From: Flavobacterium sp.
GTDB taxonomy: Bacteria > Bacteroidota > Bacteroidia > Flavobacteriales > Flavobacteriaceae
DNA: 43,182 nucleotides
Assembly (NCBI GenBank): GCA_030152225.1
Contig: JASLHL010000229.1
Span: 1 to 43,182, forward strand
Reading direction: 5' to 3'
The notes under the pieces were generated by a model. That model did not search any database. It was not told the DNA's origin and saw nothing but the letters and a program-made list of their open reading frames with translations. Shown in pieces: positions 16,607-26,054 of this stretch. Made by a program: the position numbers and the translations under genes. The first letter of the stretch is position 1, and every line of letters starts with the position of its first letter.

Positions 16607-18595
16607 TTAATTCAATAAACTTTCGTCAACGATATGGGGAAGGGTAACTTTCAATAAAGGCTCCATTTCCATGGCACGTTTAATTGCAAATGTAGCTTCT
16701 TTGTTGCGCGCCCAGTTGCGTCGTGCAATACCGTTGTTTACATCCCAGAATAACATGGATTTTAATTTGTCATCTGCTTCTTTCGTACCATCTAAAAGCA
16801 TACCAAAACCACCATTGATTACTTCTCCCCAGCCAACACCACCACCATTGTGGATGGATACCCAGGTAGCACCTCTAAAGCTATCACCAATGACATTGTG
16901 AATGGCCATATCTGCTGTAAATCTTGAGCCGTCGTATATGTTTGACGTTTCGCGGTAAGGAGAGTCTGTTCCTGATACATCGTGGTGATCGCGACCCAAT
17001 ACTACTGGGCCTATCATTCCTTCTTTAATCGCTTGATTAAAGGCTGCTGCAATTTTAATTCTTCCTTCTGCATCAGCATATAAAATACGCGCTTGTGATC
17101 CAACGACAAGTTTGTTTTCTTGTGCACCTTTAATCCAACGGATGTTATCGGCCATTTGTTGTTGAATCTCTACAGGAGAATTTTGCATGATTTCCTCCAA
17201 TACGCGACAAGCAATCGCATCTGTTTTTGCTAGATCTTCTGGTTTTCCTGATGCACATACCCAACGGAATGGGCCAAATCCATAGTCAAAACACATAGGT
17301 CCCATGATGTCTTGGACATAACTTGGGTATTTGAAGTCAATTCCATTGCTCGCCATGACATCAGCTCCTGCTCTTGATGCTTCTAATAAGAATGCATTTC
17401 CATAGTCAAAGAAGTAGGTTCCTTTGGCTGTGTGTTTATTAATCGCCGCGGCTTGTCTGCGCAGGGATTCTTGTACTTTTTCTTTAAATAATACGGGATT
17501 ATTCGCCATCATGTCATTCGCTTCTTCGAAAGACAAGCCAACTGGATAATATCCGCCTGCCCATGGATTGTGTAAAGACGTTTGATCAGATCCCAAGTGA
17601 ACGAAAACGTTTTCTTCAGCGAATTTTTCCCAAACTTCAACAACATTTCCTTGATAAGCAATAGAAACGATTTCTTTGTTTGCTTGGGCTTGTTGTACGC
17701 GAGTTACTAATTGATCTAGATCCGTAATCACTTCATCTACCCAGCCTTGTGAGTGTCTTGTGTGTACTGCTTTTGGGTTTACTTCCGCACAGATAGTAAT
17801 GCAACCTGCGATATTTCCCGCTTTAGGTTGAGCACCACTCATTCCTCCTAAACCTGAGGTAATGAATAACTTTCCGGTCAGGTCTTCACCGTTTTTTGCA
17901 ATTTTTCGACCTCCATTTAATACGGTAATGGTTGTTCCATGTACAATACCTTGTGGACCAATATACATATAACTACCCGCTGTCATCTGCCCATATTGTG
18001 TAACACCTAAAGCATTGAATTTTTCCCAATCATCTGGTTTAGAGTAGTTCGGTATCATCATTCCATTCGTCACTACAACACGGGGAGCTTTCGCATGGGA
18101 AGGAAATAGTCCCATAGGATGACCCGAATACATAACAAGGGTTTGTTCATCCGTCATTTCACTCAAATACTTCATTGTTAGTAAGTATTGTGCCCAATTA
18201 GAAAATACAGCTCCATTACCTCCATAAGTGATTAATTCATGTGGATGTTGTGCGACTGCATAGTCCAAATTGTTTTGGATCATCAACATAATAGCCTTCG
18301 CTTGTGTCGAATGACCTGGATATTCTTCTATAGGCCTTGCGTACATGGTGTAGTCCGGTCTGAATCGGTACATGTAAATACGCCCATAGGTTTCTAATTC
18401 TTCTTTAAATTCTTGGATTAACTCAGGATGATGCTTAGCATCGAAATAACGTAAAGCATTTTTCAAGGCAAGTTTCTTCTCTTCTTCTGTCAGTATTTCT
18501 TTGCGTTTAGGGGCGTGATTAATTGCCGGATCATACGCTTTTTTTGCCGGTAGCTCATTTGGAATTCCTTGTGAAATTTGTTCCTTAAAAGTCAT
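16607..18595 (-). CDS. hutU: Urocanate hydratase (urocanase)
   Basis: 662 residues. The enzyme converts urocanate to imidazolone propionate, the second step of histidine degradation, using tightly bound NAD+ as an electrophile. Visible signatures are the NAD-binding stretch TSGLGGMSGAQPKAGN (about 246-261), YQGNVVEVWE, HLGSDQTSLHNPWAGGYYP, YFFDYGNAFLLEASRAG, and CFDYGFGPFRWVC (435-447). Near the C-terminus IHNGGGVGWGEVINGGFG is intact. Classical urocanases are about 555 residues; this is the longer form, with about 100 extra residues spread along the protein. The other histidine-utilisation genes (hutH, hutI, hutG or ftcD) are not in the window, so it is an orphan here. A DUF4136 lipoprotein gene follows after 20 bases. 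Confidence 0.95.
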   Translation of the reverse strand: MTFKEQISQGIPNELPAKKAYDPAINHAPKRKEILTEEEKKLALKNALRYFDAKHHPELIQEFKEELETYGRIYMYRFRPDYTMYARPIEEYPGHSTQAKAIMLMIQNNLDYAVAQHPHELITYGGNGAVFSNWAQYLLTMKYLSEMTDEQTLVMYSGHPMGLFPSHAKAPRVVVTNGMMIPNYSKPDDWEKFNALGVTQYGQMTAGSYMYIGPQGIVHGTTITVLNGGRKIAKNGEDLTGKLFITSGLGGMSGAQPKAGNIAGCITICAEVNPKAVHTRHSQGWVDEVITDLDQLVTRVQQAQANKEIVSIAYQGNVVEVWEKFAEENVFVHLGSDQTSLHNPWAGGYYPVGLSFEEANDMMANNPVLFKEKVQESLRRQAAAINKHTAKGTYFFDYGNAFLLEASRAGADVMASNGIDFKYPSYVQDIMGPMCFDYGFGPFRWVCASGKPEDLAKTDAIACRVLEEIMQNSPVEIQQQMADNIRWIKGAQENKLVVGSQARILYADAEGRIKIAAAFNQAIKEGMIGPVVLGRDHHDVSGTDSPYRETSNIYDGSRFTADMAIHNVIGDSFRGATWVSIHNGGGVGWGEVINGGFGMLLDGTKEADDKLKSMLFWDVNNGIARRNWARNKEATFAIKRAMEMEPLLKVTLPHIVDESLLN

Positions 18596-18813
18596 TGTAT
18601 GAGTTTTTTTTTGATTAATTATTATGTGTTTTTTAAGTCAAAACATAAAAACTATTACCTAGTTTTGCCAACAAGTATAGCTTTCGTTTTTGAATTGATT
18701 TTTCCGTAGGTAAGTTACTAAAAACTCTTGTATTATTTGTTTTAATATTTATACAAATAAATGCGGAATTCGCTTAAACTATTGTGAATAAAAACCCCGA
18801 AATATGATTTAAA

Positions 18814-19698
18814 ATGCTACGTGTATTTACTCAAGATAATGTGCCTACAGTTAAAGTTGAACTTCCGTTTGCCAATGGGATTGAACTCTTTATACGCAGA
18901 GAAGACCTTTTACATCCTGAAATTTCAGGTAATAAATTTAGAAAGTTAAAATACAACATAGAGGCGGCTTTGGCTGCAAATCATAAGCAGTTACTGACTT
19001 TTGGCGGGGCGTATTCCAATCATATTGCTGCAACTGCAGCAGCAGGACGGTTGTTTGGTATAGAAACCATAGGAGTAATTCGCGGAGAAGAAATTGAACA
19101 AGTGTATCAAGAGAATCCTACACTTCGAAAAGCAGAAGAGGATGGAATGCGCTTTAAATTTGTCACGCGAACAGCTTATCGTACCAAAGAATCACCAGCT
19201 TTTTTAGCAGACTTACAACGGGAATTTGGTGACTTTTATTTGGTTCCCGAAGGGGGGACAAATAGAGAAGCGGTGAGAGGAACGGAGGAAATTATCCAGC
19301 ACGGTGATGAACAATACGATTATATCTGTTGTGCTGTGGGAACAGGAGGAACAATTGCAGGTATTATTAATCGGTCATTCCCCCATCAGAAAGTGATTGG
19401 ATTCCCAGCCCTAAAAGGGGATTTTTTAACGGAGGCCATTGCCCAATACACACAAAAAGAGAATTGGACGTTAGCTTTAGCCTATCATTTCGGAGGGTAC
19501 GCGAAATATAATGCTGATTTGTTGCGTTTTATAAGTGAATTTGAACGCAATACGGGAATTCTTTTAGATCCAATTTATACAGGTAAACTACTTTTTGGTA
19601 TCTTTGATTGGATTGAACTAAATCAATTCACAAAAAATAGTAAGGTTCTCGCTATTCACACTGGAGGTTTACAAGGTTGGAATGAAAAAATAAAGTAG
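18814..19698 (+). CDS. PLP-dependent ACC deaminase / D-cysteine desulfhydrase family protein
   Basis: 294 residues, a fold-type II PLP enzyme. The PLP lysine is in SGNKFRKLKYN (K41 most likely), followed by the family block FGGAYSNHIAATAAAG. The phosphate-binding glycine cluster is AVGTGGTIAGI. The C-terminal part has the TGILLDPIYTGKLLFGIFDW segment common to the family. Members include 1-aminocyclopropane-1-carboxylate deaminase and D-cysteine desulfhydrase; the sequence alone does not settle which activity applies, and in Bacteroidota most are annotated only to family level. The gene starts an operon: the glucosaminidase gene follows after 7 bases and hemL 6 bases after that. It is divergent from hutU across 218 bases. 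Confidence 0.85.
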   Translation: MLRVFTQDNVPTVKVELPFANGIELFIRREDLLHPEISGNKFRKLKYNIEAALAANHKQLLTFGGAYSNHIAATAAAGRLFGIETIGVIRGEEIEQVYQENPTLRKAEEDGMRFKFVTRTAYRTKESPAFLADLQREFGDFYLVPEGGTNREAVRGTEEIIQHGDEQYDYICCAVGTGGTIAGIINRSFPHQKVIGFPALKGDFLTEAIAQYTQKENWTLALAYHFGGYAKYNADLLRFISEFERNTGILLDPIYTGKLLFGIFDWIELNQFTKNSKVLAIHTGGLQGWNEKIK

Positions 19699-19705
19699 CT
19701 AGTAT

Positions 19706-20617
19706 ATGAGTAAAAAAATCCTTTTAATGTTTTGCCTGCTTACACTTGTAAGTTGTGGGGTGAAGAATAATTCGAAGCTGACGGGTAAAAAGATCAAGTC
19801 GAGAGAATTAGTCTCCAAAGAGAAGTACAGAGCACAGCAACAAACTGCTGAAGAGCAACGTCGCATCCATGATGAAGCTAAAAAAGACAAAGAAAAGAAG
19901 GCAGCGGCGAAATCTAATGAAACATTAGTGGCAACTTCCCGTATTTCTGTGACCGCAGATATGATACAGGATTATATTCTACAGTATAAGGATATTGCGA
20001 AAGATAATATGGGGCAGTTTGGAATTCCTGCTAGTATTACATTGGCACAAGGGGTTTTAGAATCAGGATCTGGACAAGGAACACTGAGTAAAAATGCGAA
20101 TAATCACTTTGGAATAAAATGTCACAAAGAATGGGATGGTCCGTCAGTTCGTCATACGGATGATGCGCCTGATGAGTGTTTTAGAAAATATGAGGCTCCA
20201 GAAGAGTCGTATCGCGATCATTCACAATTTTTAGTTTCCCGTAGTCGTTATAGCGACCTGTTTTCTTTAGATCAGGATGATTATGAAGGCTGGGCTCATG
20301 GGTTGAAAAAAGCGGGATATGCTACGGATCCCAAGTATGCGTCAAAATTGATCAGTTTGATTGAACGCTATTCGCTTGATCAGTACGACAGAGAAGTATT
20401 AGGGGATAAACCAGCGAAAGTAAAAAAAGAAATCAAGAAGGAAGTGGAGAATAAAAAAACGGAAACGCGCGTAGCTTCGTCTAAAACGCATACCGTTCAA
20501 AAAGGAGATACACTTTATTCTATATCAAAAAAATACAATACAACTGTAGCGAAGTTACAGAAAACAAATAATCTTAATGGAACCAATCTATCGATCGGTC
20601 AACGCTTAAAATTATAA
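19706..20617 (+). CDS. Glucosaminidase-LysM lipoprotein (peptidoglycan hydrolase)
   Basis: 303 residues. It has a lipoprotein signal with the lipobox cysteine at C17 (LVSCG). A lysine/glutamate-rich linker (about 20-70) precedes a glucosaminidase domain at about 85-215. The domain shows YKDIAKDNMGQFGIPASITL, the catalytic-type segment AQGVLESGSGQGTLS with its glutamate, and NNHFGIKCHKEW. A C-terminal LysM repeat (about 256-303) reads THTVQKGDTLYSISKKYNT and ends NLSIGQRLKL; it binds peptidoglycan glycan chains. The protein probably cuts glycan strands from an outer-membrane lipid anchor facing the periplasm. It is the middle gene of a three-gene operon ahead of hemL; the grouping looks accidental rather than functional. 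Confidence 0.92.
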   Translation: MSKKILLMFCLLTLVSCGVKNNSKLTGKKIKSRELVSKEKYRAQQQTAEEQRRIHDEAKKDKEKKAAAKSNETLVATSRISVTADMIQDYILQYKDIAKDNMGQFGIPASITLAQGVLESGSGQGTLSKNANNHFGIKCHKEWDGPSVRHTDDAPDECFRKYEAPEESYRDHSQFLVSRSRYSDLFSLDQDDYEGWAHGLKKAGYATDPKYASKLISLIERYSLDQYDREVLGDKPAKVKKEIKKEVENKKTETRVASSKTHTVQKGDTLYSISKKYNTTVAKLQKTNNLNGTNLSIGQRLKL

Positions 20618-20623
20618 AACACT

Positions 20624-21904
20624 ATGTTATATCAAAGAAGTAGTCAGCTTTTTGCAGAAGCTGAGAAAGTTATTCCTGGAGGAGTAAACTCTCCAGTACG
20701 CGCATTTAAGTCAGTAGGAGGAACTCCTATTTTCGTCAAAGAAGCAAAGGGAGCTTATTTGTATGATGTAGACGGGAATCGTTTAGTGGATTATATCAAT
20801 TCTTGGGGACCTATGTTATTGGGACATGCGTATCCACCTGTAGTGGAAGCTGTAATTGAAAAAGCAAAGAAAGGTACTTCGTTTGGGATGCCGACGGAAA
20901 TAGAAACAGAAATAGCTGAATTGGCAGTGTCTATGGTACCTCATATTGATAAAATACGCTTTGTAAATTCGGGAACAGAGGCTTGTATGAGTGCTATTCG
21001 CTTGACTCGTGGCTATACTGGACGAGAGAAAATTATTAAGTTCAAAGGATGTTACCACGGTCATTCTGATTCCTTTTTGATTCAGGCTGGAAGTGGAGCA
21101 GTTACTTTTGGATCGCCAAATAGCCCTGGAGTAACACAGGGAACTGCAAAAGATACCTTATTGGCTACCTATAATGATTTAGCTAATGTAGCGTCGATCT
21201 TTGAAGCAAATCAAGGTGAAATTGCTGCAATTATTATTGAGCCTGTAGCGGGTAATATGGGCTGTGTTCCTCCAAAAGAGGGATTCTTAGCTGGATTGCG
21301 TCAGTTGTGTGATGACCACGGAGCACTGTTGATTTTTGACGAAGTGATGACGGGATTCCGTTTGGCACGCGGTGGAGCACAAGAATTGTTTGGCGTACGT
21401 GCAGATTTAGTTACGTTTGGAAAAGTAATCGGTGGAGGATTACCTGTTGGTGCTTTTGCAGGTGCGGCTAAAGTAATGGATTATTTAGCTCCTGTAGGAC
21501 CTGTTTATCAAGCGGGAACTCTGTCAGGCAATCCATTGGCAATGGCTGCTGGATTAGCAATGTTACAAGCGATCAATAGCGATTTAGCTGTATTCAAACG
21601 CTTGGAAGAAAAAACGGCCTACTTAGAGAAAGGGATGCGCCTTGTGTTGGACGCAAAACAAATAAAATATACGATCAATCGCGTTGGATCTATGATTTCT
21701 GTGTTCTTTGACGAACGCGAAGTAGTGGATTTTGAAACAGCAGGCTATGGAAATAATGAAATGTTCAAAACATTTTTTCACGGCTTGTTAAAAGAAGGGG
21801 TGTATATTGCACCATCGTCTTATGAAACCTGGTTTATTACGGATGCACTAACCTATGAGGATTTAGACTATACCATCCAGGCTGTCGATAAAGTATTTGA
21901 ATAA
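20624..21904 (+). CDS. hemL: Glutamate-1-semialdehyde 2,1-aminomutase
   Basis: 426 residues, normal length. The enzyme isomerises glutamate-1-semialdehyde to 5-aminolevulinate in the C5 pathway of haem synthesis. It is a class III aminotransferase with the PLP lysine at K267 in [19 protein letters not shown], and the PLP-ring aspartate D239 in [12 protein letters not shown]. The N-terminus is typical ([13 protein letters not shown]), and [21 protein letters not shown] and GCYHGHSD are intact. It starts 6 bases after the glucosaminidase gene and is the last gene of that operon, closed by a bidirectional terminator shared with rnhB. Confidence 0.97.
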   Translation: MLYQRSSQLFAEAEKVIPGGVNSPVRAFKSVGGTPIFVKEAKGAYLYDVDGNRLVDYINSWGPMLLGHAYPPVVEAVIEKAKKGTSFGMPTEIETEIAELAVSMVPHIDKIRFVNSGTEACMSAIRLTRGYTGREKIIKFKGCYHGHSDSFLIQAGSGAVTFGSPNSPGVTQGTAKDTLLATYNDLANVASIFEANQGEIAAIIIEPVAGNMGCVPPKEGFLAGLRQLCDDHGALLIFDEVMTGFRLARGGAQELFGVRADLVTFGKVIGGGLPVGAFAGAAKVMDYLAPVGPVYQAGTLSGNPLAMAAGLAMLQAINSDLAVFKRLEEKTAYLEKGMRLVLDAKQIKYTINRVGSMISVFFDEREVVDFETAGYGNNEMFKTFFHGLLKEGVYIAPSSYETWFITDALTYEDLDYTIQAVDKVFE

Positions 21905-21912
21905 TAGTCAAT

Positions 21913-21949
21913 AAAAAAAATCTCTTCTTGTACAGAAGAGATTTTTTTT
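21913..21949. terminator. Bidirectional terminator between hemL and rnhB
   Basis: The stem pairs AATCTCTTCT (21919-21928) with AGAAGAGATT (21934-21943) around the loop TGTAC. It is flanked by A and T runs that extend it and serve both strands. Its right-hand T-run abuts and includes part of the rnhB stop codon (21948-21950). Confidence 0.85.
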
Positions 21950-22547
21950 ATAGTTCTAATTTTAATTGATCTGGTAGAAGTTTAAACGACTTGCGGTGGT
22001 ATTTACAAGGTCCGTATTCCAGAATAGCTGCTCGGTGTTCTTGCGTGGGATATCCCTTATTTTTTTTCCAATTGTACATCGGAAATTCCTCGTGTATGCG
22101 ATTCATATAATCATCGCGATACGTTTTCGCCAATACAGAAGCGGCAGCTAAACTCAAGTATTTGGCATCTCCTTTTACAATGCATTGATGCGGAATAGTG
22201 GGGATAGCAGTAAATTTATTTCCATCCACAAGCAAGAAATCAGGTGTTGGATTAAGTTTATATACACTTTCTTGCATGGCTTTGATAGCTGCATGTAGAA
22301 TATTTAGTTCCTCAATAACGTCTTCGTGTAGATGTGTTACGCCATAGCTCAACGCTTGTTCTTCTATCAGTGTACGCAAAGTATATCGATTCTTGGCAGA
22401 CAACTGTTTGGAGTCATTCAAGATCTCATTAGAAAAATCGGGAGGAAGAATAACAGCCGCTGCAGTTACAGGTCCTGCAATACAACCTCTGCCCGCTTCA
22501 TCTGTTCCTGCTTCATATAGCGCTTCTGAAAAATGATGTAGTAACAT
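21948..22547 (-). CDS. rnhB: Ribonuclease HII
   Basis: 199 residues. RNase HII cuts the RNA strand of RNA-DNA hybrids and removes single ribonucleotides from DNA. The active-site opening [14 protein letters not shown] gives D16 and E17; the third acidic residue is in FLLVDGNKF, and the C-terminal block [21 protein letters not shown] is present. The end [20 protein letters not shown] is typical. The length is normal. It is a single minus-strand gene converging on hemL. Confidence 0.96.
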   Translation of the reverse strand: MLLHHFSEALYEAGTDEAGRGCIAGPVTAAAVILPPDFSNEILNDSKQLSAKNRYTLRTLIEEQALSYGVTHLHEDVIEELNILHAAIKAMQESVYKLNPTPDFLLVDGNKFTAIPTIPHQCIVKGDAKYLSLAAASVLAKTYRDDYMNRIHEEFPMYNWKKNKGYPTQEHRAAILEYGPCKYHRKSFKLLPDQLKLEL

Positions 22548-22994
22548 AGTTAAAAATAATAGTGAACAAAGGTAAGATTCTCCAAGTGAACTTGTATCGG
22601 TATAAGGTAATATTAACTAATAAATCCATTAAAGAAATCATAACAACGTCCATTTTAACAAGAAATAAAAACACAGGCCGTTTTTGTTAGTTTTGAAGCT
22701 ATCGGTTGATCCTTAGAATGTTGTGTTTTTTCTAGCGTTTAAGCGTTTTATTTTGTGTGTTAAATGTTAGGAATTGAATAAGTCTTTGTTAAGGTTTTGG
22801 GTTATAGGGGTGGTGTTTTTTATTTGTTTTTTTAGCTGATTTTTTTATTGATTTATTATTTTTTGTACAATTTACTTGATTAAATTCTTGTTTGTTAGTA
22901 ATTGCTTGATTTGTTTCTAGTTAATGATGAAGAAAGTGAACTGCGTTTTAGTTTAGTTTTTTATGTTTGCGCACTAACTAATTCAATTTAAGTA
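22548..22994. other. Long AT-rich region upstream of the first SusC gene
   Basis: This 447-base gap lies between the divergent rnhB and SusC genes. It is rich in T runs, especially 22810-22870. Apart from the -7-like element close to SusC and a chance-level TAGTTTTG at 22688-22695, no hairpin, repeat or open frame stands out. SusC genes in this phylum often have long upstream regions used for regulation, so unrecognised sites may be present. Confidence 0.5.
22962..22969 (+). promoter_or_regulatory. Putative -7 promoter element (TATGTTTG) for the first SusC/SusD pair
   Basis: TATGTTTG matches TAnnTTTG and ends 25 bases before the SusC start codon. The second SusC gene has a comparable element at nearly the same distance, and both are followed by the shared leader words ACTAACTAA and CAATTT. 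Confidence 0.5.
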
Positions 22995-25900
22995 ATGAGA
23001 TCAAAGTTAAAATGGGCAATAGGACTATTTATGGTTCTAGTTGTGCAATTTTCATTCGCTCAAGAGAAGACACTAAAGGGGGTGGTTTCTGAAGAAGGAT
23101 TCCCTTTGCCTGGGGCGACAGTTGTTATTAAAGGAACAACAATGGGGACACAAACTGATTTGGATGGAAATTATTCTATCAAAGTAAAAGAAGGAGATGT
23201 TGTCTCGTTTTCTTTTATTGGTTTACAAGATGTTACATATAAAGTAGGTGTAGCTAATACACATAATGTAACGATGAAAGCAGTAGAAGATATGTTAGAA
23301 GAGGTTGTTGTTTTGGCTTATGGACAAGTTAAAACAAAGAATCAGGTAACTGGAAATGCTGTGGCTATTAAGGGGGAGGCAGTTGCTGCAACACCGATGG
23401 CTTCTGCAGATCAAGCGCTACAAGGACGTGTTGCAGGTTTGCAAATGTCAGCTTCTTCAGGTTCACCAGGAGCAAAACAAAATATCCGTATCCGCGGGCG
23501 TAACTCGATGACGGCTACCAATGAACCTTTATACGTTATTGATGGTATTCCGATGTATGATGGAGATTTCTCTGGAGGTAACCAAGGAAAAGATTCACCT
23601 TCAACATCGCTGTCTTTGTTGGCAACAATTAACCCAGCAGATATTGAATCCATGACGGTGTTGAAAGATGCAGGTGCTACAGCCGTATATGGTGCACGTG
23701 GTACGAATGGTGTAATCTTGATTACAACAAAACGCGGAAAATCTGGAGCGACTAAATTCAATTTCAGTACGCGTGTTGGTTTCCAAAATAATGCCGTTCG
23801 CGGACCGCGTTTATTATCGTCAAATCAAAAAGAAGAAATCTTTTTAGATGGTTTGTACAACACCTTTGGAGATACAGAAGGATTTACACGTGAAGAGGCT
23901 GGAAATTACGCTTTAGCTAATTATTCTAAATCTGGAAATTATGGAAATTGGGTGGCTGCAGGTCGTCCAGACAATAATTGGAGTGACTATGTGAAAAATG
24001 AAGATGCTCCTTTAACGAGTATCAATTTCTCTGCAACAGGAGGTAGTGAACGACACAACTTCTATGCGTCTATTTCACACGATAAAATAGAAAGTACTGT
24101 AATAGGTTCGGATTTTAGACGTATTGGGGCTTCTTTGAGCTTTATGCAAAAAATTACGGATAAAGTTGAATTCAATACCAGTATTAAAGTGACGAATACC
24201 AAACAAAATGGTATTTCTGAAGGAGGAGCTTACTTCTCTAATCCAAACTATACACGCTTGGTTATGAATCCTTGGAATCCTTTGTACAATGCAGATGGTT
24301 CTTACTTTTTACCGAATTCAGGGTATCACAACGTAGTGTATACAACGAAACACAATCAAACCTTAAATGATGTAACGCGTGTAATTAATTCTAATTCGAT
24401 TAGTTATTCCATTACAGATGACTTGAAGTTCACTTCATCTATGGCTATTGATTATACATTAGCAGATTATTCCGAAACTCGAAATGCGGTACACGGAGAT
24501 GGTAAAAACTACGGAGGTACTGCAGGGAAAGCGGTTCGTAATAATTTCAACTACGTGGCTCAAAATGGATTGGATTACAAATTTTATTTAGGAGATAGCC
24601 ACCAGTTCAACGCAAAAGTGTTGATGGAGTATCAAAAATCGAAGCGCCGTTTCTTGGAGGGGTCTGGACAAATTCTTTTGGATGGATTTAATTCCTTAGC
24701 TGCGGCAGCTGCAAATAAAGATGCTAACTATGAATTTTTGGATGACGCTAACTTAGGCTATGTCGGAATTATCAACTATAACTATCAAAATAGATTCTTA
24801 GTGGATGTAACAGGAAGACGTGAAGGTTCTTCGAAGTTTACGGATCGTATTGGATTATTCTATTCTGTAGGAGGAGCTTGGAATATGCACTTAGAAAATT
24901 GGATGGCGAATCAACAAACGATTTCAACTTTGCGTTTCAGAGGATCGTATGGTACAAATGGTAACTCGCAAATTAACCCGAATCAATATGTGCGTCAAGT
25001 AGATGTTGTTTCTTATGATGGTGAGGCAGCTTTAATACCTGTTCAAATTGGTGGTCCAATTGGATGGGAAAAACAACAAAAAATGGATTTTGGTTTTATG
25101 TTGGGGATGTTGGATGACCGCTTTACTTTAGGAGCTACTTATTTTGAAAGCAAAACAAGTGATTTATTGTATAAGCGAACACTGTCTAAAATGTCTGGTT
25201 TCGAATCTCAAATGATGAATATGGGAGCGATGAATAACCGAGGTATTGAGTTAGAAGTAAATGCAGATATTGTTCGTTCAAAAGATTTCAATATCTCTGT
25301 TGGAGCAAACTTTGGTACGGTTCGTAATAGAATTACCGAAATGCCTGTTTTTGACGGTGTTGAAATCAAAGATTTTAAATCATATACGGCTGATGTTAAA
25401 GGTCATGCAGTTTCGGAGTGGTATATGCCAACTTGGGCAGGTGTTGATCCGCAAACAGGACAACCGATGTGGTATGATGCAAATAATGAGAAGACATCAA
25501 ACTATTCCGATGCAGAATCGAGATTCCAAGGAGCAAGTGCATTGCCTAAGTTTACAGGAGGAGCAAACCTACATGTAGACTATAAAGGATTTTATTTAGA
25601 TGGAATGTTCACTTTTGCTGGTGGTCATAAAGTATATGAACAATATGCATTCAAAACAGCTGGAACAACAAGTGCATTGATTTCTTCTAATGCCTCTTCA
25701 GATGTAATGGATAGATGGCAAAAACCAGGTGATATCACCAATGTGCCGATTGTTCAATATGAAGCGACGGGAGGTAATGAAGATTATACAAGTCCATCTA
25801 CGCGATTTTTATACGATGGTGATTATATCCGATTGAGAAATGTAACCTTGGGATACAACTTTAATGCTGCTATCACCAAAGCATTAAATGTAGATGGATT

Positions 25901-26048
25901 GACACTGTCTGTTATCGGTACAAACTTGTGGACTTGGGTAAAAGATAAAGGGTTGAATTACGATCCAGAAGTAGATGCTTTAGGTTATGTAAACCTTGCA
26001 ACTCCACCAGTTAAATCAATTGTATTCTCTGTTAATGTTAAGTTTTAA
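22995..26048 (+). CDS. SusC/RagA family TonB-dependent outer-membrane transporter (pair 1)
   Basis: 1017 residues. A signal peptide (residues 1 to about 22, ending SFAQ) is followed by a carboxypeptidase-regulatory-like domain (about 26-105: KGVVSEEGFPLPGATVVIKG, then TDLDGNYSIKV). A TonB plug follows at about 115-235 (QVTGNAVAIKGE, IRIRGRNSM, EPLYVIDGIPMYDGD, DAGATAVYGARGTNGVI), then a 22-strand-type barrel ending at the terminal aromatic-type strand KSIVFSVNVKF. There is no N-terminal secretin/TonB (STN) signalling domain, so it is not expected to signal to an anti-sigma factor directly. SusC proteins import oligosaccharides or peptides with a SusD lipoprotein lid. The SusD partner begins 6 bases downstream. 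No glycosidase, peptidase or regulator gene lies beside the pair, so the substrate cannot be named. Confidence 0.95.
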   Translation: MRSKLKWAIGLFMVLVVQFSFAQEKTLKGVVSEEGFPLPGATVVIKGTTMGTQTDLDGNYSIKVKEGDVVSFSFIGLQDVTYKVGVANTHNVTMKAVEDMLEEVVVLAYGQVKTKNQVTGNAVAIKGEAVAATPMASADQALQGRVAGLQMSASSGSPGAKQNIRIRGRNSMTATNEPLYVIDGIPMYDGDFSGGNQGKDSPSTSLSLLATINPADIESMTVLKDAGATAVYGARGTNGVILITTKRGKSGATKFNFSTRVGFQNNAVRGPRLLSSNQKEEIFLDGLYNTFGDTEGFTREEAGNYALANYSKSGNYGNWVAAGRPDNNWSDYVKNEDAPLTSINFSATGGSERHNFYASISHDKIESTVIGSDFRRIGASLSFMQKITDKVEFNTSIKVTNTKQNGISEGGAYFSNPNYTRLVMNPWNPLYNADGSYFLPNSGYHNVVYTTKHNQTLNDVTRVINSNSISYSITDDLKFTSSMAIDYTLADYSETRNAVHGDGKNYGGTAGKAVRNNFNYVAQNGLDYKFYLGDSHQFNAKVLMEYQKSKRRFLEGSGQILLDGFNSLAAAAANKDANYEFLDDANLGYVGIINYNYQNRFLVDVTGRREGSSKFTDRIGLFYSVGGAWNMHLENWMANQQTISTLRFRGSYGTNGNSQINPNQYVRQVDVVSYDGEAALIPVQIGGPIGWEKQQKMDFGFMLGMLDDRFTLGATYFESKTSDLLYKRTLSKMSGFESQMMNMGAMNNRGIELEVNADIVRSKDFNISVGANFGTVRNRITEMPVFDGVEIKDFKSYTADVKGHAVSEWYMPTWAGVDPQTGQPMWYDANNEKTSNYSDAESRFQGASALPKFTGGANLHVDYKGFYLDGMFTFAGGHKVYEQYAFKTAGTTSALISSNASSDVMDRWQKPGDITNVPIVQYEATGGNEDYTSPSTRFLYDGDYIRLRNVTLGYNFNAAITKALNVDGLTLSVIGTNLWTWVKDKGLNYDPEVDALGYVNLATPPVKSIVFSVNVKF

Positions 26049-26054
26049 AACGAT

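Noticed and set aside
22688..22695. TAGTTTTG as a distal promoter of the first SusC gene
   Set aside because: TAnnTTTG occurs often by chance in such AT-rich DNA, there is no -33 element, and a better placed element lies at 22962.
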